64,000 nt of DNA from JANOSH01 sp031415695 (GCA_031415695.1 JANOSH010000068.1:1-64000); one strand, 5' to 3'. Shown: positions 1 to 9,600, counted from the stretch's first letter. Notes: a model not told the origin generated them from the sequence alone. Numbers and translations: made by a program.

Positions 1-501
1 CTCTTTAGGTTCAGCCGGCAGGTTCGGGTCGGCGTCCGCAGCAGCAACCGCGGCGGCGTGAGCACGAGCAGCCCACGTTCGCATCGCTGTCGTGATCTCT
101 GTGATCGACAACGGGGCGAGAAGCGGTATCAGCTCGCCTTCGGCATCACCAAACGCCGTGACGTGACGGTCGCTGATGTTCGCGACGATGACCTGCACCT
201 GGGCGTGAGTAAGAACGCCGGTACGTAACGCTTTGAACGTGACTGGTAACTGCCGTAACCGGTGCAGGGTACGCGCCAGACTGAACGCCTCAGAACGCGA
301 CCTGCCCGCGTGGGTGACAAGCCATGCTGGTAGCGAGATAGCACCGTCGATATCCCACAACCCGGCTGTATCAAACCCATCCAACGTGGTGAACGCGCGA
401 GCTAACAGTTGGTCGGCAACCGCGAACAGACGCGTGATCTCACTACCATCGACCGACAGTTCAAGATCACCCACAACCTGTTCCAACAGCGCTAACGACA
501 T
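1..501 (-). CDS. DUF222 / 13E12-repeat protein, N-terminal part (cut by window edge)
   Basis: The reverse strand is open from an ATG at 501 to the left edge (167 codons) and translates as the N-terminal domain of the DUF222 (13E12 repeat) family. Segments such as LPAWLVTHAGRSRSEAF, LRQLPVTFKALRTG and LTHAQVQVIVANISDRH are typical of it. In this family the domain is usually followed by a C-terminal HNH nuclease motif, which would lie outside the window. An in-frame GTG four codons upstream is an alternative start. Members are multicopy in actinobacterial genomes and their role is not established. Family call is firm; nuclease activity cannot be judged from this half. Confidence 0.85.
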   Translation of the reverse strand, partial: MSLALLEQVVGDLELSVDGSEITRLFAVADQLLARAFTTLDGFDTAGLWDIDGAISLPAWLVTHAGRSRSEAFSLARTLHRLRQLPVTFKALRTGVLTHAQVQVIVANISDRHVTAFGDAEGELIPLLAPLSITEITTAMRTWAARAHAAAVAAADADPNLPAEPKE

Positions 502-655
502 ACCTAAAGCGTACACCTGTACCCACATCAATACAATAAATAAAACACTTTGTCGTGATGCTTCTTATCTGACTATTACTCAAGTCCAAACATCTCACTA
601 TGATCAAGAGTACTTGAGCGGCCGTCGCAGAACAACGCTCGAAATCTGGGCTGCT
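502..655. promoter_or_regulatory. AT-rich spacer with an inverted repeat, upstream of the DUF222 gene
   Basis: This stretch is clearly more AT-rich than its surroundings. It contains a 7-bp inverted repeat, CTCAAGT at 579-585 and ACTTGAG at 612-618, separated by 26 nt. It lies upstream of the leftward DUF222 gene, so it probably holds that gene's promoter. No convincing -35/-10 pair was assigned. Confidence 0.3.
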
Positions 656-988
656 TCAGGCCTTGGGGTAACGCTGCAGCGCACACACATCGTCAAAAGA
701 GAGTGATTTGCCAGCATGTCGCCGGGCTGCGGCCATTCTGGCATGGGATTCCCATCGTTCGTCGGACCAGCCAGCGGAGGGCACATCCGGAACAACAAAA
801 TCTGGATCGAACCCACGGTCGCATCGGTCTGCAACGAACTTGGTAGGACGGGCCTTCGGTTCGTAAGCAGAGCTCCCAAGACCGCTCGCGTCAACATCAA
901 CAAAGCCTTCGTGATCGATCCAAGTGAGACGGCGATTGCAGAAGAGGCCTTTGCGATCGCGACGCACTCCGCGCCAACTGTTGAACAC
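656..988 (-). CDS. Hypothetical small protein or gene remnant
   Basis: A 110-codon reading frame starts at a GTG and has no recognised family. The frame stays open a further ~14 codons upstream to a TGA and reads there ...GFTCGAAHPADVF; together with a downstream FCNRR it gives a sparse Cys/His pattern. Composition (acidic and aromatic residues, WRGVRRDRKG, VVPDVPSAGWSDERW) looks protein-like rather than like a shadow frame. It has no clear ribosome-binding site and sits beside the DUF222 gene, so it may be the degraded end of an older gene. Low confidence that it is expressed. Confidence 0.3.
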   Translation of the reverse strand: MFNSWRGVRRDRKGLFCNRRLTWIDHEGFVDVDASGLGSSAYEPKARPTKFVADRCDRGFDPDFVVPDVPSAGWSDERWESHARMAAARRHAGKSLSFDDVCALQRYPKA

Positions 989-1168
989 ATCCGCAGGATG
1001 TGCGGCGCCACAAGTAAAACCTTGTCATCATCAAAAGCCGTTAGTGGCATAACTGGACACCATCGCCGTAAAGATTAGTTCTCTTTGTATCGCTCAGCCG
1101 CCAGGCCCGTTCCGCTCTACGGCCACCCGAGCCCACTCCTCCCCAACGTCAGGTACGCTCTCGCGGCG

Positions 1169-2272
1169 ATGCGGCGAAGGAATGCGGTGACAGTCGAGGT
1201 TTTTGGCGTGGAGCCACACGCCGCTCAGCTGATCTGGCGGCGTCGACGATCGAACTCGGACCCCGCTACCGTCGCCGTCCACGCACAGGAGTATCGCCTC
1301 GACTCACCCGACCTCGTCGGCAGCATCGATGTCGCAGGATTGGATCCGTCGACTCACTACGGCGTGTGCGTCGACAACAACCCGGTCACGTCGTTCACCA
1401 CATTGACCCCACCGCCCGGCCGGCTGGTTGGCGGCATCGCTACCATCTCGGATCTACACATTGGCGAACGTTCCTTTGGCGTACTGTTCCACCAACGTCA
1501 CCCCACGGCGTTGCACCCGCAGATGTGTCTCGACGCGGCGCTCGACGAGATCACCACGTGGGCCCCGGATCTCGTCGTGGTCAAGGGCGATCTGGTGCAT
1601 CAGCCGACCCACGACAACTACTCGGCTGTTGCCCAGCGGCTGCTTGGCACCGGTCTCGCCATGCTCATTCTTCCCGGCAATCACGATGGCGGCGACCATG
1701 TGGGCGCCGATCCGTCCGCAACTCTCGGCGGACACGGTGTCGACCTCACGACCCACGTCGCCACGCACAATGTGGGTGGTCTGACGGTCATCGGAGGCAG
1801 TACGGTGCGTGCGGGCCAGGCCCGCGGCACGCTCAAATGGGTTGCCGATGATCTTGTACGGACTGTTGGCACCACCGGCCCATGCCTTATGGCCCTGCAT
1901 CATCAACTCGGACGCACACGCACACTGCGCTACTGGCCGCTGGGAATTCGACGCGCCGAAGCCGTGGGATTTCTCAACCGGCTATACGAAGCGAACCCCA
2001 ATGTTGTGGTGACGAGCGGCCACACGCATCGGCATCGTCGACGTACCCACGGTTCAATCACGGTGACCGAAGTTGGTTCCACCAAGGACTATCCCGGCTC
2101 GTGGGCGAAGTATCTCGTGTACGAGGGAGGCATCGTGCAGACGGTGCGTCGCATCGCCGACCCCGATGTACTGCGTTGGACCGAACAAACCGCCAAGGTC
2201 GCAGGCAGTGCGTGGGGACGCTGGTCGCCCGGCACGTTGGCCGACCGTTGCTTCAGTGTTGCGTGGTGCTAG
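1169..2272 (+). CDS. Calcineurin-like metallophosphoesterase with N-terminal beta domain
   Basis: The protein (367 aa from the ATG at 1169; a GTG at 1187 is also possible) carries the full set of calcineurin-like phosphoesterase signatures in order: SDLHIG near residue 94, GDLVHQ near 140, GNHDGG near 170 and GHTH near 284. These build a two-metal centre for phosphoester hydrolysis. The first ~90 residues look like a fibronectin-type beta domain, as in purple-acid-phosphatase-like enzymes (VEVFGVEPHAAQLIWRR ... LDPSTHYGVCVDN). The frame is open upstream, but the arginine-rich 28 codons before the ATG look non-coding. No signal peptide is seen, so it is probably cytoplasmic. It converges on the NlpC/P60 gene with a 21-nt gap. 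Substrate unknown. Confidence 0.85.
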   Translation: MRRRNAVTVEVFGVEPHAAQLIWRRRRSNSDPATVAVHAQEYRLDSPDLVGSIDVAGLDPSTHYGVCVDNNPVTSFTTLTPPPGRLVGGIATISDLHIGERSFGVLFHQRHPTALHPQMCLDAALDEITTWAPDLVVVKGDLVHQPTHDNYSAVAQRLLGTGLAMLILPGNHDGGDHVGADPSATLGGHGVDLTTHVATHNVGGLTVIGGSTVRAGQARGTLKWVADDLVRTVGTTGPCLMALHHQLGRTRTLRYWPLGIRRAEAVGFLNRLYEANPNVVVTSGHTHRHRRRTHGSITVTEVGSTKDYPGSWAKYLVYEGGIVQTVRRIADPDVLRWTEQTAKVAGSAWGRWSPGTLADRCFSVAWC

Positions 2273-2289
2273 CGACGCCGAAGACAAGG
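2268..2289 (+). repeat. Partial copy of a dispersed intergenic repeat
   Basis: The end of the phosphoesterase gene and the gap after it contain AGCGACGCCGAAG, which matches the 3' part of the 45-bp repeat found in full at 61419-61463 and 22350-22394. The match covers about 22 nt with a few substitutions. It is short enough that chance cannot be excluded, but the position between convergent genes is like that of the 22350 copy. Confidence 0.35.
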
Positions 2290-2293
2290 CTAG

Positions 2294-3400
2294 CTAGCCG
2301 GGTCGAACGGCACCGGCGTAGCCGCCGCCCAGGATTGTGTTGTACCGAACGTTGGCCCCCGTGTACGGCGCTTCGATCATCATCATGCCGCCGACATACA
2401 ACCCAACGTGATGCACATCGTCGAAGAAGAACACCAGGTCACCTGGTTGTAATGCTTCCATAGGTACATGGGGGAACGCCGACCATTGAGCCCCCGTAAA
2501 ATGCCCCATCGACACACCGGCTTGAGCCCATGCCCACTTCGTAAGACCCGAACAGTCGAAGCTCACCCCGGGGTTCGACGTGGCCCACACGTAGGGAATA
2601 CCGAGCTGGCTTTTGGCGGCCGCGACCACCCGCGCCGCTGCTGCCGATGGCGCCGGGTAGTTGTATTGCGGACCATTGTAGGTTGCCTTCGAACCGACAC
2701 CCAGCGCCGCCGTACGCGTCTGGCGTTCACGTAGAATGCGGGCCTCGGCTTCGAGCCGGGCCTTTTCTTCAGCTGCTTTCTGCCGCCGGATTTCTTCTTG
2801 ACGGACTAGCTCACCAAGTTCACCCTGTGCTGTCGCCAACAGTTTGTTGCTCTCGACGATGCTCTTGTCGGCCTGCTTCTTCTTGCTGGCCGTGTCTCGA
2901 ATGAGTTGTTCTTGCTTCGCTTTGGCGACGGTGAGTTGTTGTCGTTGTTCGGCGGTGTCTTCTCGTACGGCTGAGACCTCGTCGGTCACGTCGCCAACAT
3001 CGCCAAGCAACACCGCCAAGTACGCCTCACGAGGGACACCATCGGGGCTGACGAGGTCGCCTAGCAGCCGGGACGCCGATGCAGAACCGGTGCCCTGTAC
3101 GTACGCACGAATGGCTGCAGCCGATGCGTTTGTACGCAGTTCGGTGGTGCGCACATCTTGGGCTGCAAGCTTGGCAGTGATACTGACAACCTGGGCGGAA
3201 ACGTCGGCCAGTTGTGCGTTCGAGCGGTTGAACAGCTCCACTAACGCCGACGATGTTCGCCTGAGCTCTTCGAGCTTCTTGGCGATTCGCGCTGCTTCGG
3301 CCTGCTTGTCCGAGATCTGATCGGCCGCGACAGGGCGGGCGAACGACGTCACGGCCAGGGCGGTGACCAGGAGTAGAGCAAGGGTTCGGGGGCGCGTCAT
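2294..3400 (-). CDS. Secreted NlpC/P60 peptidoglycan endopeptidase with coiled-coil N-terminus
   Basis: A 368-aa exported cell-wall hydrolase. Starting at the ATG at 3400 gives a signal peptide (MTRPRTLALLLVTALAV, cleavage near VAADQ). Residues ~27-200 are a long Lys/Glu/Gln-rich coiled coil of the RipA/CwlO type. The C-terminal ~110 residues are an NlpC/P60 domain with the catalytic Cys in FDCSGL (residue ~283) and the catalytic His in HHVGLYVG (~331). Such enzymes cut stem peptides between D-Glu and meso-DAP and commonly act in cell separation. The frame extends 39 codons upstream but that part lacks a signal peptide. It is last in a leftward run after the UGSC operon, 82 nt behind it; whether it is co-transcribed is unclear. 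Confidence 0.9.
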   Translation of the reverse strand: MTRPRTLALLLVTALAVTSFARPVAADQISDKQAEAARIAKKLEELRRTSSALVELFNRSNAQLADVSAQVVSITAKLAAQDVRTTELRTNASAAAIRAYVQGTGSASASRLLGDLVSPDGVPREAYLAVLLGDVGDVTDEVSAVREDTAEQRQQLTVAKAKQEQLIRDTASKKKQADKSIVESNKLLATAQGELGELVRQEEIRRQKAAEEKARLEAEARILRERQTRTAALGVGSKATYNGPQYNYPAPSAAAARVVAAAKSQLGIPYVWATSNPGVSFDCSGLTKWAWAQAGVSMGHFTGAQWSAFPHVPMEALQPGDLVFFFDDVHHVGLYVGGMMMIEAPYTGANVRYNTILGGGYAGAVRPG

Positions 3401-3482
3401 GGGGAGTCGGTGGACTCCGCCCGATGTGGGCAGGCTATACCACTCACCGAGGCTGCACCACTCGTGGACCGCACCACTGGTG

Positions 3483-4559
3483 CTACATGACAGCGGCCGG
3501 CAAGCTAGGAATCTCACACGCCTGGTTCATCTCGATCTCAACAGTGACGGCACGGCTCTTGTTGGGCCCCGCACACCATGTGGGTGCCACTGCGGAATAC
3601 AGGCCTCCCCCGCCGGCGACCAGCACCAGAATGTCGTCGGGATTGTCGAAGCATGAGTAGCGGTGGTCGGCTCGAGTACGTCCCATCGAAGCTGCGGTCG
3701 CAGCTAACTGGTCGCCGGAGTACGCCGCTCGGTCGCAAATGGCCGACGCAATACTCGCACGAGTGTGGCCCGCAGCATGGAGCGCGGCGGCATGGTCGGG
3801 GTTCAGGATGACGACCCCTTGGCCCCCTCGCAAAGCGGCGTTGTTGGTGGCGAGATTCGTGAGCCCAATCGTGAGCGATGTGATGAGCCGGTCGCTCGAC
3901 GTTGCGTCGTCGGCGTTCGTGACACCGATGACCGAATGCACAGCATCGGTGCCAATGACGGTGACCGTTGACTGATCGGGGCGAAACCCGCGGGTGGTGT
4001 GCAGCGGCGGGAATGGGCTGTCGTCCTCGGCCTCGGCGAGGCACGCCGTGAACTTACCGGGGTGGCCAAGCAAGGCCATGTCGGACGTGCCGCTGCGCCC
4101 TCCCCCGATATTGATCATTGCCAATCGCATTGCCCGACCAATGGAGGCGTTGGCACGGTAGCCGGGACCAAGCGCACCAAAGCCGCTGTGGACGCCGCAG
4201 GCCAACGCGGCCGGACCGTTGACGACAATCAACGGCGAGGTCGAGTGCGTGGTGGCCTGCATTTCGGTGAGATCGAACGCCGGATCAAGTACGGCTTTGG
4301 CAGCCGCAATCACAATCGGGAAGTAGTCGGGCAGGCACCCGGCCATAACTGCAGCAGCGGCAAGCTTTTCGAGTGTGCATCGGCCGAGATTCGGGCCCAT
4401 GTCGCCGAGAGTCACATCGCCGTCGTAACCCGACGCCAACACCATCCGTTCGACGCGCTCTGCCGTTGGGATGACAACAGGAAGCCCATCGGTGCAGCCA
4501 AGGCGATGCAAGTCCTCCAGGGCCGAGGCATCGTCAACTGCCGACAGCAGTGTGCTCAC
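3483..4559 (-). CDS. Conserved 358-aa partner of the UGSC selenoprotein, function unknown
   Basis: The GTG start at 4559 overlaps the stop of the UGSC gene by 4 nt (GTGA), which argues for translational coupling and against the longer frame starting 12 codons earlier. The protein is cytoplasmic with no membrane segment. Recognisable conserved stretches are CTDGLPVVIPTAERV near the N-terminus, LGRCTLEKLAAAAVMAGCLPDYFPIV, SPLIVVNGPAALACGVHSGFGALGPG and a glycine-rich NIGGGRSGT. Two cysteines in the RCTLEK/MAGCLP segment are candidates for redox exchange with the selenoprotein. I recognise this as a widespread uncharacterised family but cannot give a reaction. The tight coupling suggests the two proteins form one enzyme; that is inference. 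Confidence 0.75.
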   Translation of the reverse strand: MSTLLSAVDDASALEDLHRLGCTDGLPVVIPTAERVERMVLASGYDGDVTLGDMGPNLGRCTLEKLAAAAVMAGCLPDYFPIVIAAAKAVLDPAFDLTEMQATTHSTSPLIVVNGPAALACGVHSGFGALGPGYRANASIGRAMRLAMINIGGGRSGTSDMALLGHPGKFTACLAEAEDDSPFPPLHTTRGFRPDQSTVTVIGTDAVHSVIGVTNADDATSSDRLITSLTIGLTNLATNNAALRGGQGVVILNPDHAAALHAAGHTRASIASAICDRAAYSGDQLAATAASMGRTRADHRYSCFDNPDDILVLVAGGGGLYSAVAPTWCAGPNKSRAVTVEIEMNQACEIPSLPAAVM

Positions 4560-5086
4560 GCCGAACCCTTGAAGGCAGTAACGAGAATCGGACAAATACT
4601 GTCGGCAACCAAGGCCATACGGCCGTGACCCGAACCAGCCACCGGGTGGGGCAATTCGACCCGCGGAATATCGGGCATTCCGGCGGACCGAGCCACGAAA
4701 TCACCTTGCGCCCAGAATTTCGTAGTGACAAGGGCTATAGCCGGGATGCCCCGCCGAGCCAGTAACACTCCGTCACGCACGGTGCCGGTGGTGCAACTGC
4801 CTCAATGACCGTATGCGGCTACCACGGCGTCGCATTCACCGACGACAGTGTCGAGCAACGCCCCCGAGATCGTGGACGACGCGTCGCCTTTGTTGTACTG
4901 GTGAAACGTGGCGTTAGGCAGCTGTTGGGCGAGCGCTCGTGCTACATGCACTAAAAAGGCGACCGAGTCGGGAAACCCGTTAGCCAAAAGGCCGATGCGT
5001 TGCGGTCCGTCGGACACATCGATCGACAGGTCATACGGGTCGATCGGGGTGCCCGGCAACGCCCGTGGATCCACAAACTGAACCAT
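4556..5086 (-). CDS. UGSC-family selenoprotein with in-frame UGA (Sec95)
   Basis: The gene reads through one TGA at 4804-4802 to give 176 aa. Before it the frame ends ...GECDAVVAAYGH; after it, in the same frame, comes GSCTTGTVRDGVLLARRG, and it closes at 4556. Sec at the UGA restores U-G-S-C, the hallmark of the UGSC family of (seleno)proteins, which occur with Sec or Cys there. The later VELPHPV stretch also fits the family. An AGGAGG ribosome-binding site lies 8 nt before the ATG, so this is a normal, expressed start. A plain stop would leave two half-proteins, neither matching a family alone. The downstream partner overlaps by 4 nt. Sec95/Cys98 is probably a redox pair; substrate unknown. 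Conventional annotation would wrongly split or shorten this gene. Confidence 0.88.
4770..4804 (-). promoter_or_regulatory. UGA recoding site with candidate bacterial SECIS hairpin
   Basis: The TGA at 4804-4802 is followed, from 7 nt downstream, by complementary arms TTGCAC and GTGCG. Several foldings are possible, including GCA-CCG-TGC inside a longer CCG...CGG stem. The position and size (apical loop ~12-22 nt after the UGA) match a bacterial SECIS element read by SelB. The fold was judged by eye; no energy calculation was done. Confidence 0.5.
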
Positions 5087-5130
5087 TGGTCAACCTCCTA
5101 TTGCGGTCACTTTGAACCTATACCCGATAG

Positions 5131-6060
5131 TTGGGCAGAGTAGCCTCGCCCACGGTGGGTAGACTCCTTGGCGGATTACTTGGTGGAATTGCAATTGTGG
5201 CAATCCTTGGCGCGAACGTGGCTTTGTGGGCCCAACGAACGGCGCTCAGCACGCCGACCTTTGTCGATGCGCTCGACGACCTTCCGGCCGACCCCGAAGT
5301 GCAGGCCTCGGTCGCCCGGTTCGTTGCCGACACCGTCGAGACGCAAGTGCTGGCGATGCCAGAGCTTCGCACTCCGTTGGTACTTTCCCTTGTCACTGTG
5401 GCGCTACAGGCCGGCCGGCCAGCGATAGAAGCCACCACGAAACAGGCAATGGGGACACCGGCGTTTGCCAAGGTTTGGCGCGAGGGTCTGACCGCCTTGC
5501 ATACCCAGGCCGTGGCATCAATCCGCAATCCCAACACTGCCAACCCGACAAAAGCCAACACATTGATCGTCGATCTCGACCCCATAAGCGCAGTCGTCGT
5601 GGAATCGGTGGGCTCGCTCCTGCCGCTGGAATTCGGCGACCAACTCGAACTCGACCTGCCGCCCTACGAGCTTGATACCGGGGATGGTCTCACTCGGGCC
5701 CGCACCTACGTTAAGAACGCCGACCAGACGGTTATCGCGCTCATCGCTCTGACCGTTGTGTCATTCTTCGGTTGCCTTGCGCTCGTGTGGCGCCGGTGGA
5801 CCGCGCTACTTGTCATCGGAATCTGCGTGGCCTGCGGAGCAGCGGCAACCTATGTCGCTGCTGGACTCGGCTGGGAGGCGCTGGACACCACCGGCATGCG
5901 GCCAGCCGAAATTCGGGCCGCTCGATCGATCTACGACGTGGTGTCCGAGGGGCTGCGTAGTCGCAGCGTTGTACTTGGGTGCTTGGCGCTTGCGATAGCG
6001 GTGGTCGGCGCAGTTGGGCGCGCCGTCACGGAGTCGGGTTCGGGCCGACAGAATCACTAG
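5131..6060 (+). CDS. Integral membrane protein, function unknown
   Basis: A 309-aa protein with one N-terminal membrane segment (LLGGIAIVAILGANVALW, residues ~15-33), an extracytoplasmic region of ~165 residues, and three more hydrophobic segments near 200-220, 225-245 and 280-298. This topology is common in actinobacterial envelope proteins with a large external loop. No catalytic motif is recognised. The start is uncertain: TTG at 5131 or GTG at 5155, the latter just before the first membrane segment. It is divergent from the UGSC gene with a 44-nt gap that must hold both promoters. The fourth segment ends close to the C-terminus. Confidence 0.6.
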   Translation: MGRVASPTVGRLLGGLLGGIAIVAILGANVALWAQRTALSTPTFVDALDDLPADPEVQASVARFVADTVETQVLAMPELRTPLVLSLVTVALQAGRPAIEATTKQAMGTPAFAKVWREGLTALHTQAVASIRNPNTANPTKANTLIVDLDPISAVVVESVGSLLPLEFGDQLELDLPPYELDTGDGLTRARTYVKNADQTVIALIALTVVSFFGCLALVWRRWTALLVIGICVACGAAATYVAAGLGWEALDTTGMRPAEIRAARSIYDVVSEGLRSRSVVLGCLALAIAVVGAVGRAVTESGSGRQNH

Positions 6061-6080
6061 GCGATGCGAAGTTGGAATTG

Positions 6081-6347
6081 TCACCGCGTACGGTAGATGT
6101 CGCTGCGATGGCCGAGCGCTTGAATTGTGATCGTCTCGTTCTCGTCGTTGATTTCGTAGATGATTCGGAAGTCTCCGCGGCGGGCACTATGGATACCGGC
6201 AAGTTCGAGGTGAAGCAGGTGGCCAGAGCGCTGCGGGTTGTGTGCGATTGCGCCGTAGATGTGCTCGACGATCACGATCGCTACCTTCTCTGGGAGCTTG
6301 GCGATTGCTCGTCGGGCTGGCGCTGACCAGGCGACGGCGTAGGTCAT
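6081..6347 (-). CDS. relE: RelE/ParE-family toxin
   Basis: An 88-aa basic protein of the RelE/ParE superfamily: WSAPARRAIAKLP at the N-terminus, HLLHLELAGIHSARRGDFRIIYEI in the core, and the closing segment ALGHRSDIYR with the terminal aromatic/arginine residues usual in RelE mRNA-cleaving toxins. RelE toxins cut mRNA in the ribosomal A site and are neutralised by the antitoxin encoded just upstream. The two genes overlap by 4 nt (ATGA), antitoxin first, the usual order for this module. The set looks intact. It lies between hrpA and a convergent membrane-protein gene. Confidence 0.9.
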   Translation of the reverse strand: MTYAVAWSAPARRAIAKLPEKVAIVIVEHIYGAIAHNPQRSGHLLHLELAGIHSARRGDFRIIYEINDENETITIQALGHRSDIYRTR

Positions 6348-6622
6348 GGCTTGCGGTTGAGCGCCAGGGCCTCGGCGTGGCTGAGTATTGTCGCATCATT
6401 GTCGCGGGCCTCATGGATGTCGGCCATAAGCGACCGGTCCGAGAGAATACTCAGGGTCTCTTCGAGTGACTCCAGGTCGTCGACGCTCACCACCACAGCG
6501 GCGGGTTTGCCGTGCCGGGTAATGACTACACGTTGGTGCTCGCGTTCGACTCGATCGACCACTTCGGAGAGCCGGTTCTTTACCTCGGCCAATGGCAACT
6601 GTTCACTGATCTGCATAGCCAT
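6344..6622 (-). CDS. Phd/YefM-family antitoxin
   Basis: About 92 aa from the ATG at 6622, or 90 aa from a second ATG at 6616. The N-terminal half is a Phd/YefM DNA-binding fold (LPLAEVKNRLSEVVDRVE, VVITRHGKPAAVVVSVDDL); the C-terminal part is the acidic, flexible toxin-binding tail. It should bind and inhibit the RelE-like toxin and repress the operon. The frame continues far upstream into the end of hrpA, but that portion is only the shadow of hrpA in another frame. The gap from hrpA is 47 nt, so the module could have its own promoter or be read through from hrpA. Confidence 0.88.
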   Translation of the reverse strand: MAMQISEQLPLAEVKNRLSEVVDRVEREHQRVVITRHGKPAAVVVSVDDLESLEETLSILSDRSLMADIHEARDNDATILSHAEALALNRKP

Positions 6623-6669
6623 AACTCTAGCCAGATTCGAGATGGATGTCACAGGTTCGCTCAGGCAAC

Positions 6670-9600
6670 CTAGAAGCGGTCGATGTCGCGTTTGATTCGC
6701 GTGGCGCTTACTGGGCCTTTTGTGCCAACCGCCTGGGCAAACACGCTGACACGAAACTCCTCGATCATCCACCCGATGTCGATGACCTCTTGAGTTATCT
6801 GAGCTCGGGGTAGTCGTTTGAGCAGCGCCCCGTAGCGTGACTCAAGTGCTTGCACGTCTCGCATTCGAGCCTGGTCTTTCCCGAGGTCGGCCGCCATCTT
6901 GTCGAGGCGCCGCTCGATAGCCTTGACGTAACGAACCACATCTGGCACCCGGTCGGCTCCCGCTGCAGTGACAAAACCAGGTCGAATTAGCCTCGCCAGT
7001 TGGGCGCGTGTGTCGTCGACCGACGGCCTGATAACCGGGGCGACAAGCCGGTCGGAGTGTCGATCGATTGCGGCCACGACCTCCATAATCTGGCCCACCA
7101 ACTTCACCAGGTTCGCGGTTTGGTCAGTAAGTTCGTCACGAGCCGCAGCCTGCAGCGACGCAAAACCCGCTTCGTCCCACGGGATGCCATGCGTTACCAC
7201 TATGCGGTCGGCTGCAGCGACAATGCAGTCGTCGACCAATTCAGACAACGACGTGACGGCGTGGCCACCAATGGCAAGCCGCTCCGCATTCGACAGCGAA
7301 CGTTCGACCAGCTTGCGCGGTACCGACGCCGACAACAGGAGTAATCGCCGCACGCCGGTTCGCATGAGGCGGCCCTGAATATCGGGATTAGTGAACACCC
7401 TGATAGACACACTGCCGCCATCGTCAACCAGCGCCGGGTACCCGCGGACCGTGTTGCCCCCACGATCAGTTTCGACCACGGTAGGTAACGCACCGAACGA
7501 CCAACTGGTGAGCCCAACTCGCTCGAGGTCGGGGGTGGTGTCGGCAATGGCGGCACGCAGTCGACCGCTCAATAGCTTGCGCAGGGCAGCGAGGTCAGTG
7601 CCCGTCGCAACACAGTTGCCATCGTCATCATCGATCGAAAAGGTGATGCGTAGATGCGACGGCAGCGCGGCGAGGTCGAAGGCTCGGGCGGGCACCGTTT
7701 CCCCACCAACGTCAGACACGATTCGGGCCAACTCGGTAGCCAGCGGTGCGGTCGTTTGTGAGAGTCGAAGATACGCGGCCCGCGACGTATCGGTGAGTGG
7801 CGACAAGACACGGCGATACTGCTTGGGCAGCGACCTAATGAGGGCGTCGACCAGCTCCTCACGAATGCCAGGAACCTGCCAGTCGAATCCCTGTCCGTCG
7901 ACACGGTTCAAGACAGCGAGTGGCACATGCACGGTGACGCCATCGCCAGGTTGGCCAGGGTCGAATCGGTAGGAGATATCGAGAATCAGGTCGTCGTACT
8001 GCCACACGTCGGGATAATCATTGGTGTTCAGCGGGCCGCCGCCAGGACGAAGAACGTCGGTGGTGAGCCGCAACAGATCGGGATTCTTGGCCCGCTCGCG
8101 CTTCCACCACTGATCGAAATGTCGACTGGAAACAACATCGGCACCGACCCGTTTGTCGTAGAAGTCGAATACGGTCTGGTCGTCGATAAGGTCGCCGCGC
8201 CGAACCCGATCGGCCAGACCCCGAATCTCGTCGACAAACGCCTTGTTCTGCTCGACGAAGGTGTGACGTGTCGTCCATTCGCCGTCCACCAGAGCGTGAT
8301 GCACGAACATGTCACGAGCATCGGCCTTGTTCACGCGGTCGTATCCGATACGACGCGCTGCCACCAACGGCAAGCCGTACAGGGTCACGCGCTCGGTCGT
8401 CACAGCGCGACCCGAACGCTCGTCCCACACCGGGTCGCCGTAGGAACGTTTCACGAGGTGAGGTGCAAGTTCCTCGGCCCATTCAGGTTGCACCTGCCCA
8501 ACGACACGAGCCCATAGCCGATTTGTCTCGACCAGTTCAGAAGCCATGATCCACTGCGGAGGTTTCTTCGCTAACGCCGAGCGGGGCACGATGGCAAACC
8601 GTGAGTTTCGCGCCCCCCGAAACTCGCGCGAGATGCCGTCGCGCATACCGAGGTGCGACAGCAACCCGGCGAGAAGTGATTGATGAACACGATCTGGATG
8701 GCCAACCTCGGTTCCGGCTCGAACCCCTAGCGAGCCGGTTACCTGGCGCAGTTGGCTATACACGTCTTGCCATTCGCGAACCCGCAAGTAGTTCAGAAAC
8801 TCGGTTCGGCAGAGCTTGCGAAACTGGCTCGTCGAGAGCTGCTGTTGTTGCGCACGCAGGTAGTCCCACAGCGCCACATACGACAAGAAGTCGGAACCGA
8901 CAACGTTGAACTTTGCGTGCGCTTCGTCGGCAGCTTGTTGTTTGTCGCTCGGGCGCTCGCGTGGATCTTGGATAGATAACGCAGCGGCGATGACCATTAC
9001 CTCGCGCACACAGTTGTGCCTGTCAGCCTCGAGAACCATTCGGCCGAAGCGCGGGTCGACAGGAAGTCGGGCCAGACGGCGACCGAGCGGAGTGAGCCGC
9101 CGACGTTCGGCCGGGGCATCGGGGTCGAGCGCACCGAGTTCCTCCAACAACGCAACGCCGTCGTTCACGGCGCGACTGTCGGGTGGGTCGAGGAAGGGAA
9201 ATGCCGACACGTCACCCAACCCCAGTGCCGTCATCTGCAAGATGACCGATGCCAAGTTTGTACGAAGAATCTCGGGTTCGGTGAACTCGTCACGACCCAA
9301 AAAGTCGTCCTCGCCGTACAGCCGAATACAGATGCCCGGTGCCACGCGGCCACACCGGCCAGCACGCTGGTTGGCCGATGCCTGTGAGATGGGCTCAATC
9401 GGCAAGCGCTGCACCTTGAGCCGATGGCTATATCGCGACATACGAGCTACGCCAGTGTCAATCACGTAACGAATGCCAGGGACCGTCAGCGAGGTCTCGG
9501 CAACGTTGGTCGACAGTACGACTCGACGACCCTTGTGCGACGAAAAGATGCGGTGTTGTTCGGCTGCCGACAACCGGGCATACAACGCCAGGACCTCAAG

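Noticed and set aside
604..1078. Several overlapping small ORFs on both strands
   Set aside because: Only 656-988 minus looks protein-like; the others have shadow composition and no ribosome-binding site.
4802..4804. Sequencing error or pseudogene explaining the UGSC interruption
   Set aside because: Both sides stay in one frame, the residue fits the family's Sec column, the ribosome-binding site and coupling to the next gene are intact, and a second gene in the window shows the same pattern.
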